Below the pieces are notes generated by a model, which saw nothing but the letters and a program-made list of their open reading frames with translations, was not told the DNA's origin and did no database searches. This document shows, in pieces, positions 47,669 to 61,000 of a DNA stretch of 64,000 nt. The stretch is from Ceratodon purpureus (lineage: Eukaryota; Streptophyta; Bryopsida; Pseudoditrichales; Ditrichaceae): NCBI GenBank assembly GCA_014871385.1, contig CM026421.1, positions 16,723,048 to 16,787,047 of the forward strand, in the 5' to 3' direction. The first letter of the stretch is position 1, and the number at the start of each line of letters is the position of its first letter. The translations under genes and the position numbers were made by a program.

Positions 47669-49644
47669 CGCCTCGCTCCCTCTCCAACTCCAAACCGCTC
47701 CCCTACTCCATCCCCCTCCCTCTCAAACCCCTAACCCTCACACACTTCTAAGAACTCCAAACCTCCCTCTCCCTCACCTTGAATCAATCTCCACAAACCT
47801 CAAACCCTTGTAACAAGCGATCTCCATCAAATGCCATCAGTCCATGGCATGCATGCGCAAAGTGTGAGCACAAAACCTCGCCCGCTGTACTCTCCTGACA
47901 AGGTCACACCTTAAATTTTCAACTCCAAAGTACATCAACGCTGTCTGATATCATAAGTTACTTATGGATTGGAGTGATATCATTCAGTTGCGATGATCGA
48001 ATGTTGCAATGATCCTGAGCATTGCGGTGTGTGTGTGTGTCTCCCACATCATCATCCGGTAAGTTATTCGGTGAGTTTCGGTACATCGGTGTGGAGGAGT
48101 GAGATGAGTTGCGATGACTTGAGAGGGAGTTGGTGCATGGTGCATTGGGACACCATAGCCAGGTGAACACACCATAGCAAGTGGGGTGAGTGGGAGTACA
48201 TTATGACGCAGCCTGACACTGTACTTTGCCTTGATTTGGAGAGGCTTCGGACTATGTTGTCGCTTCTCCTGACAGCCTGCCACTGTATTTTGCAGTGGAC
48301 TTTGGGGTGGACTCTGGAGTTTCTCGTTTGATCACTGTATTTTGCAGTGGGCTTTGGGGTGGGGCTTCTCTCCTGTTTGCTGTATTTTGCAGGGGATGAG
48401 TTTGAGGTGAGTTGTTCCTGGTTGGCCGGCACTGGGCGCTGTATGGAGCACGGCAACCTGGGGTGAGGAGGGAGAATAGATGATGAAGGAGAATTTTCTG
48501 ATGTTGGGGCTGTTATTCTGGTCTGTTTTTAGTGGGGGGTTGCATCATGGTGTTGGAGTGAGGCCCATGTTCTGTTGCTGGAAATTTGCTACAAGGCAGG
48601 GGTTTCATGTGCTGGGTGTAAGGTGAGGCAACCAAGTGAGAGGAGGGTTGGGTGAGGCCAATTTTATGTCTACACCTGTGTAAGGTAGGTGTTTCAATAA
48701 GGTAGTAACACCTTGACCTGCTAGAATAAGTAATTTGCTACCTTTGGTATGTGTATTAGATGTGGTTAGATTATAAATGTCTTAGTAAATGTAAGGAGAG
48801 TATTGTATTAGGAAAATTGTAATTTTTTGAAAAATGTAGGATTAACAAAGAAATTCAACCCGGAATTAACAAAGAATTCGACCATGTGCATGCGTCCATA
48901 TGTTAAATCTGATACTTCTAATTGTATCAAGAGTGACAACTTTTGGTACATCGAGATTTATTCTTGGTGGAATCTACTTTAGCTATAATTGGTATAATTA
49001 TGTTATTTTTCAACTTTATTTGGTGTACGCCATTTTCTTTGACAAAATCTATTAGTTGCTCTCATTTTTGTAAATCCTTCTATTAGTGTAAGTGTTTTCA
49101 ATCATAAATTTCATACTATTTCAACTTTGTTATGATCCAAATTATTTTATAAAAGAAAGTGGTAAAAAAGATTCAATATATATTACATTTTAGATCCTTG
49201 ATTTAATTTTACCATATCTTAACATAAGCCATAATAATGATTTCAATCATATTTCCCCTTTATTAATTTGAGTATTCATTACCAAGGGAAAACATATATT
49301 TACAAATTTTAGTATAAAAATTAGTTTTCAATCACCATGATGTTCTTCATTTTATTTTACACATACACCAAAAACTACAAAATTATTCAATATATTTTGA
49401 AATTGATATAAATCTTAATGACTTCAATCTGTCAACAAAATTTACAATTCTAATAAATTTGTGCTCGTTTGTGTCCAAAAAATAAAATAAAATAAAAATT
49501 AAAAATTAAAAAATTAAAAATAAAATAAAAATAACTTCTAAGTTGTCCTAAATACTTGCCCTCATATACTTCAAGTATAAGATTGAATATTTCTCATTCT
49601 TACGATGATGAAATTGAGTGTGAAATGTACACCTTGATGCATGG
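47669..49644. other. Promoter-side and intergenic DNA upstream of the methyltransferase gene
   Basis: 47669-47850 is C-rich and pyrimidine-biased, compatible with a 5' leader. 48281-48392 holds repeats of CACTGTATTTTGCAGTG. From 48800 the sequence is AT-rich. No other gene was recognised. Confidence 0.45.
48281..48392 (+). repeat. Palindromic 17-base motif repeated, with GGGGTGG tails
   Basis: CACTGTATTTTGCAGTG (5-base arms CACTG/CAGTG) is at 48281-48297 and 48333-48349, each followed by G-rich CTTTGGGGTGG. A shorter version, GCTGTATTTTGCAGG, is at 48379-48393. A degenerate relative (CACTGTACTTTGC) occurs near 48218. Confidence 0.75.
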
Positions 49645-50057
49645 TAAGGTAGAGGCATGTATTTCCGACCGGGTTGCAATTCCGACCCCTACTGATTGGG
49701 GAAGGGGTGTCAGGAACCAACCAGCCTTCCTTGAGAAAGTGTCCAAGAGGGTTCTACATAATTACGTCCATACTTGGGAAAACTGAAAGTTTATGATTGG
49801 TTCTCATTGGTGCCAAAGCGTTCTATTTTCAGAATCCAACCTCTCATGAATGTAGGACTCTAGTGAACGGTTAATGGTCACTCTATGCCTTCAGACTCAA
49901 AAATTCATAGAAATTGTAGAAATGCTCAAAAATTTAATTTTTTGGGGGGATGCCTTTGCAATAGCTTTGCGGACGATCCAAAAATTTAAAAAAAAATCTT
50001 TCACAAGTCTAAGTATGCAAATCTGAAATTCAGTCGGGAATACATGCCTCTACCTTA
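49645..50057 (+). mobile_element. MITE, 413 bp, TIR TAAGGTAGAGGCATGTATT
   Basis: The left end reads TAAGGTAGAGGCATGTATT and the right end is its exact reverse complement. A further CCGAC-G match extends the inverted repeat to about 27 bases. A TA next to each end could be the target duplication. The interior (CCGACCCCTACTGATTGGGG, then GTGATTGGTTCTCATTGGTG-like sequence) recurs in the element at 57136-57541. It is non-coding. Confidence 0.8.
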
Positions 50058-51003
50058 ACAGGTCCTGTCATTTAGGGGTCAATGCGCTCTGCTCTGTTAT
50101 TACTCCCTGTTGGTGTGAAGGCCCATAACGCCAGTTTCTTGGGCACTCACACCGCTGCCTCCTTCACTGCTTCCACGTCCAGACTTCCATCACCCTCCAC
50201 CGCTGTGTTTGGCACCGGCTCCCCAAAACTCGACGGCATGTATTTTAGGCTGCTTGTCATAATTCGTAATGTCAGAATATATCCCAAGCTCTCATGGTGA
50301 CAAGGATTCAGAAGTGGGTGCCATATGGGATTCCATCATCCATGTGAGCCATGTTCCTTCCACTCGGCCCTGTCTGCAACGTAATTATTTATATTTACTG
50401 CTCCCCGACTCAACAAGCATTCATGTTGGGTGAAACAGCTGTGACGACAATGGTACCAATGTGAGGCACAATATCCAGCGTTACAGAATATCAAAGATGA
50501 TTGCCCTCCAGTACACTACAAAAAAATAGTCTTGTCGCTTACAAACTTTCTACGTGATTTTTCTTGAGAGGAAACAGTAAAACTCAGAGATCTAAAGTTG
50601 TGAAAACCTGTTACAGATAGTGCTTCACAAATAAATCTTAGGACTCGGACGACATTTCTAATCATAAGGTTGTAATTTGACAGAAAGTATGAAAGGAGAA
50701 GAATGGTGTGAGTGTCAGACAGATGATTACATTTAAGAAGTGTTTCTCTCGCCTCCACTTCATTACATGGTCGACGACAAGGAACTCCACTACAAGACAC
50801 TTCTCATACTGACTGCATGCTAGTTCAGTTTCAGTTCAAAATGCAAGCATATCACCCATATCCATCATGCGACAAACATGAACTCCATTGCAAGTTTAAA
50901 CGGCAATGACGAAGGAACTCTTCGCAAAAAATATCCTCAAAACATGTACAAGAAAAAACTAGCATCACCAAGGAGCTCTACTCATTTGACTAGCCTCATC
51001 AAA

Positions 51004-53992
51004 TCAGTCTCTTCGAGCCATGACAGTGGACGTCCTCGTCGACACAAGCACCGACGAGACATTACCCAAAGCTGAGGCCGCGGACTCTACATGCTGTAAC
51101 AAAAATTCATAAATCTTGCGCTTCAACCGCGCCTTCGTCTCCCCAACCTTGGGATCCATTCCATCCTCCCGCACCTGATCCAACCAGTCATTCACATGCT
51201 TCAATTGCGACAACATGGACGCAATCTGGCTGTTATCCGCCTTGCTCACTACTTTCCCTACCTCCACACCGTTTGCACCTCCAGTAACTGATACTCTAAA
51301 CCCGGTATCAAGAGCCGCCTCCATGAAATGCAAAAACCACCTCTGGGCTTCAAGTTGCACTTGTCTTCCCAGCTCTGCCATCTCACGCACCTTCGCAGTT
51401 TTCCCCAGGTTTGCATCAGCCGTAGGGACTGGCTCTGCTTCCTTCAAATCCTGAGGATATTCCTGTAATTCCTTTGAATCCTTTGACTCTTTGGTGCAAG
51501 AGGATGAGAGCTTTGAGAGGATGCTATTTCGCAGTGGAATGATTTTGCTAGAAGAGCGCTTAACTGGTGACGGCACTGGTGTACTCTTGGCAGGAGACTG
51601 GCCGTGCCCCAGTGACTTCTCCAGCTTTTTCTTGGGGTCGGTCTGTTTGTCCATTGAGGTGGATAAGGCGGGTCGAGATGCGAGGGTAGTGCGTGCAAAC
51701 AGGGCGGGTGGAGGGGCGGTGGTGGCAAGCTTCAGACCTGCACCGAGAGGGGTATCTAGCATTACCATAAGTTGTTGAGCCGGCGTTTGGCGGAGCGTGC
51801 TCCTAGCGGCTACTTGTCTGTCCTGCTTGGTTTGGAGAGTAAACCCCGACAGGTCTGCTGCAAGGGCCGTGTTGATCCAGTTTGTGGACGCCTGGTGCCG
51901 GTCAGATGTTGCAGTTTGTGCTCTATCTGACGAAACCTCTTTGAAATCATCAAGAGATGGTAGCCCTGCCCTGCAAGTAGCAAGCGCTTCCGCTACAGAC
52001 ACTGCTTGCGAAATCATGCGGTGGAGGCTTAAAAACTGCTCCACTGTTGCTTGAGGGGACTCAGACCTCGCTGTGGTGCAAATTTCGGCGAACATGCTGC
52101 ACAGACGAGGGATTACGATTAGCTTACAGAATTTAAAAAAAAAAGATAATTGTATTGATTCCTGCAGTGCACAATACAATGCTGAGTACGTAAAGGATTC
52201 AAGTGGTAGAGCGGTTGGCTTACCTTAAGCTCCTAAGTACGCATTCTGCGGCTGAGGCCTCCTGGAGGGCTTCAGCAGCAGCCGCTGAAGCTACATCACG
52301 CGTCTGTAAGACGTCCTGCAAGAGCAATCAAACCCAATTCCTTCAAAAATCAGCAAGATACTCAAGTATGAACCTTTATCTGCAGTTCCAATCTTCATCT
52401 TCACAGGATGAGAAAAATATGCATGCAGAGGCATATTATCTATACCTTGCCCAGAGACGCTAAATTTGCCGGAAGCGAGTCCCAAGATACACTCCCATCA
52501 GTCCACCGTTTATTGAGTACCACTTCTTTCAGTCCCCCTGAAGAATCCACAGCAGAAGCTGTCCTCTTCGATGGAGGTATACTCGAATCCTTTATGCCAA
52601 CTTTTGTCAGTCCAGATACTGACTTTATTGGTTGCAGATTCTTCTCTTGAGTCTTCGGTAAGGCAGCATTTCGGGTGCTGTCACTGAGTCTCCTCACCGT
52701 ACCCTGCTAACAAAAAACCAAAGTTTAAATTAACATACTATAAACTTCAATTGAAACTCCATGCCCACCCCGCACACACCTGACCCAATTGTCCAATTTT
52801 ACAAGTTCTACGAAGCTGGAGTAGCATGTGCTTGTGAAATTACCGAGATTTTGTTGCCGTTGCTGACGCCGTTAGCTGCTTCTAATTTCGAGGCTGCCTT
52901 CTCCTTTACAGCTCCCTCCCAGCTCTTTCTTGCAGCTGGTTTAGTAATAGCAACCATTTCCCCATTCGAGAGTGCCCCTCCGAAGGACCGCCTCTTGGTC
53001 GCATCCCCAGTTGAATTTGATTTCGTCAGTAGCCCCTTCCCTATACTAAGAGATCTTCTCACAACAGGAGACCTTGAGCGAATTACAGTGCACAGAGTGG
53101 GCGGCTCCTTGTAGGGGATTTTCCTGTCTTCTGGGCAAGGCACCCGGCTATTTCGCACTGGAGCAGCTGGTTTAGGACTCAATGGAGTTTTGTGATCACC
53201 GAACATGGCAGGGGAGGGACTGTTCGGAGCACTGGCATAATCAGCAAAAATCTTAGACTTAACTACTCGACCTTTGGGCCGCGACTGAGACCTCTCATCG
53301 GTCTTCTTGGTGGGTGTGGCGACGACGGCGTTCTCCTTGGCAGTGCTTCTAAATGTGTTACTACGAGCAAGACGCTCTGCGAGCTCCATGTCAAATTTTC
53401 GAGCAGCAGAAGAAGACCTGTCCGGGGAGACTGTCATCTCCTCATACTGCACCTGGAAGCTGCTGGAGTTGAGTGACAAGCGCTCCAAACGATCCGAGGA
53501 AAGCCTTGAGCCAGAGTTGCGAACTGAGTCCGAGGTGTTGGAGCCTTTCTTCTTAGGAGTTGAAGGCTTGCTCTCTGGAGAGGAACTGTTGCCGCTTTTG
53601 GGATTCCCGTTTTGAGCTGATGGCACCACCGTGGCGATCAAATCCTCTGGAGTTCCCACACACTGGTGCCTCCCTGGAAGAGGACGCACCCCCCGCAGCA
53701 AAGGCACCGGTGACCCGGCCTCCAGTCTGTCCACGTGAATGAATTGCCCCAGCTGCAGTTTGTCACTCAGGATTAGGTCATCGTGCTCCTCCGCCAGAGA
53801 CACATACGTCGCGTGAGACGAGTCTGAAACTTTGATGTAGAATCCATGGTTGGGCCAGAGATCTCCGTTCGCAAGAGCAGGTACTATGCTGATCACTTGT
53901 AAGAGCGCTGATCGGTGCTCCCCTGTCGCCTTCACGTCTGAATTAATATGCTGGAGCAGCTTGATCAACACTCCTGGCGTGAGAGTCGCCAT
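51004..53992 (-). CDS. DUF936 family protein, 4 exons, 863 codons
   Basis: Exons are 53992-52844, 52703-52446, 52315-52224 and 52096-51004, with GT-AG borders and consistent phases. The N-terminus [20 protein letters not shown], followed within ~100 residues by [31 protein letters not shown] and [16 protein letters not shown], is the diagnostic DUF936 block of a plant-specific family of unknown function. The middle is Ser/Pro/Lys-rich and probably disordered. The C-terminal exon has a conserved-looking helical region ([20 protein letters not shown] through LDQVREDG). There is no membrane segment or signal peptide. The start at 53992 fits the family's usual beginning exactly. The gene appears intact and no paralogue was seen here. 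Confidence 0.88.
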
Positions 53993-56654
53993 TCTAGCTA
54001 TCCCCTGCTCCTACTTCGCCTAAATCGCTGTCGGTTGCTGCAACCGGCCCTAACCCTCCTTGTGCCGCTCCGCGCAACTTGTGGACATTGTGGCCTCATG
54101 GACCGAGTCTCAGCTCCCCAAAGCACACCATGATTTCGCACTCGACCCCTTGCACAACAAGAGAAGCGCAGACAAACAGACCAAGACCATCTTCGTGCAC
54201 TGGCGATTATGATGGTGCAAGTCGCCGTGTTGCACAAACGCTATGCGTCTCCCAAGAGCCTCAACACACTACACACCACAACGGATCTGTGACTGGTTCC
54301 TATCTGCAATCAACCAACAGTGTCCTCTCCTCTTCCCCCCACACTGCTCGAATCTCTCCCAACCTCAACTCTCAAACTCTCTCTCCGTCATCTTTGACTG
54401 AACCTTTGAAGATGCCACTCAGTTCAACGGCACACTCACAAAACATGGATGAAGATGCCACGCACCAAAGACCCAGTCTCCAGGAGCTCCAAACAAACTT
54501 CCAACAGCTCAACTTCCACCTTGCGTGAAAAATATATTCTCAGATGCAAATCCCACGAACCTCTACTTCACAAACGCCCAAAATCAAAAGCGTTAACTTC
54601 ACAGAAAAGCCCTGAAAGCTCAAAACTTGGTCACCAGCTGCCAATACGCTACAAAATCTTAACCCAACAGTTGGCTGCTTCAAGCCGCTACACCTCCCAC
54701 CCCGGCCCAGAAACCTAGAACCCGCCTCCGAGGTAAACTTGTGGCCCCAACGTTCAAATTCAACTCCAACTGTAGCCCCTCCTACCACTCACTCACAATG
54801 TCGTTTTGTATGCTTTTTCAACACATAAAGGTTTTAGCAAAAGCAGAAAGCAGAGAAAAGAAGAAAAAAAAATAACAACATGACGGTGATCAATCAACCA
54901 AAGTGGAACCGGTGAGCTACCTCAGCTGGGCTCTCTCTCTCTCTCACTCACCTTGCACACGCACCGAACTTAAATCATATCAACGACGGCCACCTTCCCG
55001 CATTTCCTCAGTTGACTGAGCAACTCGCAGCCTCCGAATCCCTCCAGCTCTCTAAATAGGTTATTCTTCCTTAAAAATGTCTGCTTCGGTTGCTAATAAT
55101 GAGCTCCGACGAGAGTTAGTTCAAGCTGCACGATTGCAGTAAACTAAACTAAACTAAAATGAGGCGTCATTATTGTGATGTTTTGGGTAAGTTAGGTGCT
55201 GGAGCTCATCTGCAATCTTCTTTGACCATAGAGTGAGTATGCCCATTGCAGCCCATCCTGTGTGATGACGATATTTTGTGAGCAAGAGCTAGCTGCCATT
55301 TACGATGAAATTCTTCATTTTGCGGGAAATATGAAAAGGAAAAACCTGAGCCCACTCAACGAGGTATTCAGGTGGAATGACAGGTCATAAGTGGAAGCAT
55401 GTGGAGGTGCAGGGACACGATGGTTTGGGTAACTGTTCAGGATTACGACGCACATATATGTCAGTGGTAAACTCGAGCTTGCATGTGAGGATCGACAGCT
55501 AGTGTTGTTGAAGAAGTGGGACACTGGCTTCCGGAATGAAGTCTGTTGCAACGGTAATAGTAGAGCATATAACGCATGGAGTGGTCTTTTATGTTCGTGT
55601 TATTTGATTTCAAAATGGATACCGAAAATTCATCTTCAAAAGCCTTTTGAAGATTCGGACAATAAATGATGGCATTCAATTTTAATAATATATTTAAATG
55701 GTTGGAAGCGTGCACTTTACTTGTGTCCTTTTTTTTTGCCACTCATTATGTTTGGTAGGGTGTGGGGAAGTTTTGAACTGGTTAGGTAGAGTCCACTCGA
55801 GAGATAAAAGCTCTGGTCGGGAAGCTTGGGAAAGGAAGCTGCTTCTGCAAGCGAGTAAAAATAACAACAAAATTTTGTGCTCTGTTTCTGAAAACGGTAC
55901 CTTCTAAAACTATCCTCTCGTGACTTTTGACCCATGTATTCCACTCGTGACTTGACTTAATATTCCACTACTTTGCATCAAACTCGCCTTTAATCACTGA
56001 GTTGGAGGCACCTTCATTGCCATGGATTGTGGCCAAAGAAGAACTGGTAATCATCTGAATATAGAGTCACCGTCTTCAGTAAACTTAACTCCACCCATTG
56101 TGGTATACACAAACACCGTACTTCACCAACAATACGACAACCATGGTAACGCATATCCAACACCTATAAAAGTAAAGCACATACTTGCAATGGATGTCAA
56201 TGGTGAACGTGAGTTTCATGTACTCTTAAGAAAACTTACAGCAAGGAAAGATTTTGCACTTCGCAAATCATGAAAGGATCCGTGGCTAAGTCACACCCAG
56301 ATCAAGATCGACAGACCCGTAGTACATACACATGCAAGAACCATATAATTGCACGAACATTTGTATTCCGACAAACGATTCAGCCAACACTGGTGCATGT
56401 ACGAGTAGTGCGGTCCTCTTCAATGTCAGATACGGTGTACATGATAGGGATAGCGCTTCCAGGGGTCCACTTTTGCGCTACAGACAGGGGATGCATTCCT
56501 GGTTGCGTGTTCAGTGCGAAGTGCAGCCCAGAGCGCAGGCATGGCTTGCTTGCAGTCAGAGAGTTTTGACAGATGGGAAGGAGGTCACGTTCACCATAAC
56601 TTGGCCCTTTGTGCCCACTTGCACCTGGTTGCAACGTCCCAATAGTGTCGCAGC
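53993..56654. other. 5' flank of the DUF936 gene and intergenic DNA
   Basis: 53993-55000 is pyrimidine-rich with a CTCTCTCTCTCTCT tract near 54930, typical of a plant promoter or 5' leader on the reverse strand. 55000-56650 contains only short frames and a small AACTA repeat near 55142. No gene was recognised. Confidence 0.45.
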
Positions 56655-56882
56655 AAGGTAGAGGGCCCAAAAACCGTCCAAATATCAGGTTTGCTCATTT
56701 GGGACAGTCTTGGAAAAATTTATAATTTCTGAAATAAGAACGTTTTTGCACCAATCATAAGTACTCAAGTTTTGTAGGCATGGACGGAATTAGAGCACTT
56801 TTAGGAAACACTTTGGGTGACGTATATATCCCAAAAGCCTACCGGGCGGTTTCGGTGGGCGGTTCCTGGGCCCTTTACCTTA
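56655..56882 (+). mobile_element. MITE, ~228 bp, TIR AAGGTARAGGGCCCA
   Basis: The left end AAGGTAGAGGGCCCAAAAACCG pairs with the right end CGGTTCCTGGGCCCTTTACCTT, allowing a few mismatches. The first ten bases are the same as those of the elements at 49645 and 57136, but the interior is different, which suggests the same transposase family acting on distinct MITEs. The target duplication is unclear. Confidence 0.7.
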
Positions 56883-57135
56883 GTGTCAAAACTTACAATT
56901 GGTTTCTAATATACACCATTTAGCGAGGAGGAGCACATGGGTTATGTGCTTTGTATTAAGGAATGTACCATCAAAAAAAAGATTGCTTGTCAAGGGCATA
57001 TTAGGGCCAGATTGAGGGCCTCTTCAAACTCTTCAAATTTTAACCATTATAATAGCTCGATTCTTTCAAATTGGCCTCGAAGGCTTATTACTAGGGCTTG
57101 ATTGTAACTTCAATTCATTATATGTGGCATCTTCA

Positions 57136-57541
57136 GATAGAGGGTTGTATTCCTGAGCGGGTTGCAATCCCGACCCCTACTGATTGGGGAAGGGGTGTCA
57201 TGAACCAACCACCCCTACTTGAGAAAGTGACCAAAAGGGTTCTAATTACGCCCATACTTGGGAAAACTGAAAGTTTGTGATTGGTTCTCATTGGTGCCAA
57301 AGCGTTCTATCTTCAGAATCCAACCGCTCATGAATGTAGGACTCTAGTGAATGGTTAATGGCCACTCTATGCCTTCATACTCAAAAATTCATAGAAAATT
57401 GTAGATATGCTCAAAAATTTAATTTTTTGGGGGGATGCCTTTGCAATAGCTTTGCGGAGCATCCAAAAATATTAAAAAAAATCTTTCACAAGTCTAAGTA
57501 TGCAAACCTGAAATTCAGTCGAGAATACAACCTTCTACCTT
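57136..57541 (+). mobile_element. MITE, second member of the 49645 family
   Basis: The interior is closely similar to 49645-50057 over its whole length. The ends are TAGAGGGTTGTATTC on the left and GAATACAACCTTCTACCTTA on the right, so the left terminus has lost a few bases or diverged. The terminal GGTTGTATTC differs from GCATGTATT of the other member at both ends in step, showing that the two ends have co-evolved or been homogenised. Confidence 0.75.
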
Positions 57542-58087
57542 ATATGACATTGTTTTGGCGGCAAAATGTTTGGGCCTTATTGATGCAATTGGAACAAGGT
57601 TTTTTTTTGGCTCGAACTCCCACCTTGGGCTGTAAGTGAGGCCCTGATTGGAGGTTGAGGTTAAATGAAGGAGCAATCCAGCACACCTTCCAGCCAACTC
57701 AGACGGCGTGTAAAGTGGACCTTAGAATGAAGAAATTACTTAGGTTTTTCTAAAGAGCAAGGTATAAAAAGTAAGACTCTAGTGCAAGTCAACAACCAAA
57801 GGTGCTTAATGAAACCAAAGCAATGTGAATCATGTTTCTTCCACTCGGCATTGCTTGCAACATAATTGTTCATATTTGCTCCTCCCATATCAACAAAGTT
57901 ACTGCAGAAAATGATTTCTACAACTAACATGCTACCTGCTCTCTTCACCAAAAATTACAACTTTATTCTCATCTTAGTGACCAAGACAACTCAGTTCAAA
58001 TGCCCTGGCCCCTCTAGTAATATATATACATTTTTGGACTAATCTGTATAATTATTACAACACAATTTTGCCAAAAGTATATGATGT

Positions 58088-61000
58088 TTAACCCCTAAAG
58101 GTCTGGTGGGAACCGTAGTGATTGAACCGTATGCACAGGATACAGTGCTGTAGGAACTTGTAGGTGCGAGAAATGAGCAATCGGGCCGGGGGGATTGGAT
58201 GGGGTACTGATACTGGGGTTGTCGCAAAACTGTCAAGGGGATCCACCGTTTCGACACGGCACACTCAAGTTCGGCAACAGAATTGCAGATGGTACAAATG
58301 TGGCTAATTCTATGCAGGGTGACCCGGCGACTCAAGGGGATTTGATGACGTCAACGGAATTTGGGAGGTACTTTGGGAGGACTGAGAGGTAGGATGTGGA
58401 CACGGTGCATGAAGGAGCGGTGAGAGATGGCGAGACACTTGGAATCTCGCATCGCTGCAAGTTCTACGCAGCTGCGCAGTGCTCCATCTGGCACTCAGAA
58501 TGTACCATGTAAGGGACGGGTAAGGGAGTTCGCGCCAACTGCATCCTGCCACCCTTTCAACGCAGGAAAGCAATGCACTCACCGGAAGCACACTTTGAAA
58601 TAAGGTGGGAGCACATCAGTCAATGAAGGGCTGTAAGTTTCAAATAAGTGAAATAAAAACCGCATGTGTATTACAATCAGTCTTCATAACAGCCTCAGAT
58701 TGCTTTGGGTACTCGCCCAGGTGAGAATTGTCGACGTTAGCTCGGTGCGAGCCGTGGACACAAAAAATCCTACGTACTCACGAGATCTGCGACTGGAAAG
58801 TCCAAAAACACAAAAGACCTACAGAAGTCCCGGTTGCTCAAGGGCGACGGCGCCCGACTAAGTAACGTGGCTGCGTGTGCACAGCCACGTAGCAGCCTTC
58901 ATCGCACATGAATTGCCCGGAGCAGCCTCCATAGAAACGTCGAGTCACTTTCTTGCAAACAACACAGGCGCGGCAAGCAGATGGATGGCCCTCAATACGG
59001 TGGAACCCCGGGGGAGCCAAGCGGGCATGTCGTCCCCGCACGTGACTAGCAGGAAGGTACGGGCCGATGAGGTGTAGAGCCAATGTGTAATGCTAGAACA
59101 CTCTGGAAAAAACGGGCATTCCAGCTTTCTCACAATCAGCACAGTAAAGCAGGAACGAGTTCAAAGTTGCGGAGTCAAGTGTCCACAGAAGCAGTCGGTG
59201 CCACCACTTGTGCGATTGCAGCTGTATAGTGTACTCCCCACGTTGCTGATCCACGACATCAATGCCTCGCATGAAGTCCTGGTATTCCAACAGAATAGGA
59301 CTGGTCGGAAAATCAACTCGGTCCCGTCTCCCCGGGACCCATCTTGCCGCCACACAGTTAGGGTCACAGGGGTTGGTCGCGGTTGAGAGCAAGAAAACCG
59401 GTTTAGAATCAACCCAGCACACATCGGCAATCTTCCGTGACCTGTGCATCTTCACTACAACGGTGCCCCGTGGAGGCAACTGTGTCTTTGGAAAACCTGC
59501 CAATGACGTGGGAAAGCCTCGCGAACCTTTCTTGACGGTGCCGGTTGCAAAGAACCCTCGCTGCAGCAACGACATGTGGAGCTTCACGCCTGTGAAGAAG
59601 TTATCGGTGACGATGGTGTGACCTCTGTTCTCGTAACCCTTCACGACTTGAAGCACCACGTCCTCTCCTACGAGGTCTCCCTCTGCTCGATCATGGGAGG
59701 AGCCCAAGTACACGATGCAATTTTGCACGTACCTGCACCACAAAGCCACCGACGAAGCTATTGAACCGTCACAGTATACAAGGTACCGAAACTATCTGTC
59801 CCGGGGGTCAAGCACGAAATACCCAGCCAAGGTCTACCCATGTACAGCCAAGGTCTACCCACAGTATGCAAGCTACCCTGACCATCTATCCCATGACCTC
59901 ATGCATTATCTTAAAGCCAGCCAAGGTCTACCACGACCATGCAGCTTCAAACCGTAAGTCCAACACTGTTCACTTATGAGAGACACTGTTCACGGCATGC
60001 AGAGCATGCAGCCAATTGGAAAGCATCGCCAAAATCTTTAAAAAAAAAGGACAACAAAGGGTAGTCCCGTGGGTTCCAAAACGACATTGATCCAGGGCTC
60101 ATTTGAAGCTACCACTCACCTGGAAGAACTAGAGGCGAGAGCCCAAATTTTGATGCCGAATCGGCACAGTTTGGACTTCATATACTGACGTATTCCACAG
60201 TACCGACCTTTGTATGGAACCATGATCTCATCTACGGTCAAGATACGTTCAGGATTGTAGAGCTGTCTTGATTTCTCCGCAAAATCCTCAATGAGCCAGC
60301 GAACTTTGCCAATCTTGTCGAATGCAGGATCCTTTGAATCTTGCTGCAGAGTGTCATTGTCAACCAGGTGGATACAGCGAACGATAGCCTCAAACCGGGT
60401 CCTTGTCATGGCACTACTAATGAGAGGACATGAATAAAAAGGCCGGCTATCCCAGTACATCCGTCGGGTGGGAAGCTGCTTCAACCCCATCAGTATTAGA
60501 ACGCCGAACCAACAAAGAAGCTCCGACTGGTCCACATCGACCCACTCTGCCTGACCATTGGTGAGATGCGGTTCATCATAGTCTTGTTGAGCTGCATAGC
60601 TGCACACAAAGAAGCACGGTCAGAAATATAAAGAGCCCGAGTGCATGGGCTTCATGGTTCATAGAATTACGCACTGACCACGATACTCACCGATTAGTCT
60701 CCCTACAGATTCTGTCGAGTGTTGCAGGTGGCCAAAATTGATTGAAGTAGTCCTCGGGTTCAGCTGGCACCGCTCGGGACGTCCTCGGACCTAGTTCCGG
60801 TCCTATCACATTTCAGATTACGATCAATTGCTCAGAACAATGTCCATTTACAGTGTGCTCGAAACACCTGATACATGAACAGTTTCGGCAATTCATAAAA
60901 GAAACAAGCTGCAGAACCGTGAAAGCAACGTACCTTTGAAGTCCCTGTTGCCAAGCAACGTTAGCTCAGTCTCCTGCCATTGGTCATTAGGCCACACGGT

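Noticed and set aside
52203..52235. tRNA-like string GTGGTAGAGCGGTTGGCT
   Set aside because: It resembles an A box, but there is no B box or cloverleaf pairing downstream and it overlaps the intron 3/exon 3 border of the DUF936 gene.
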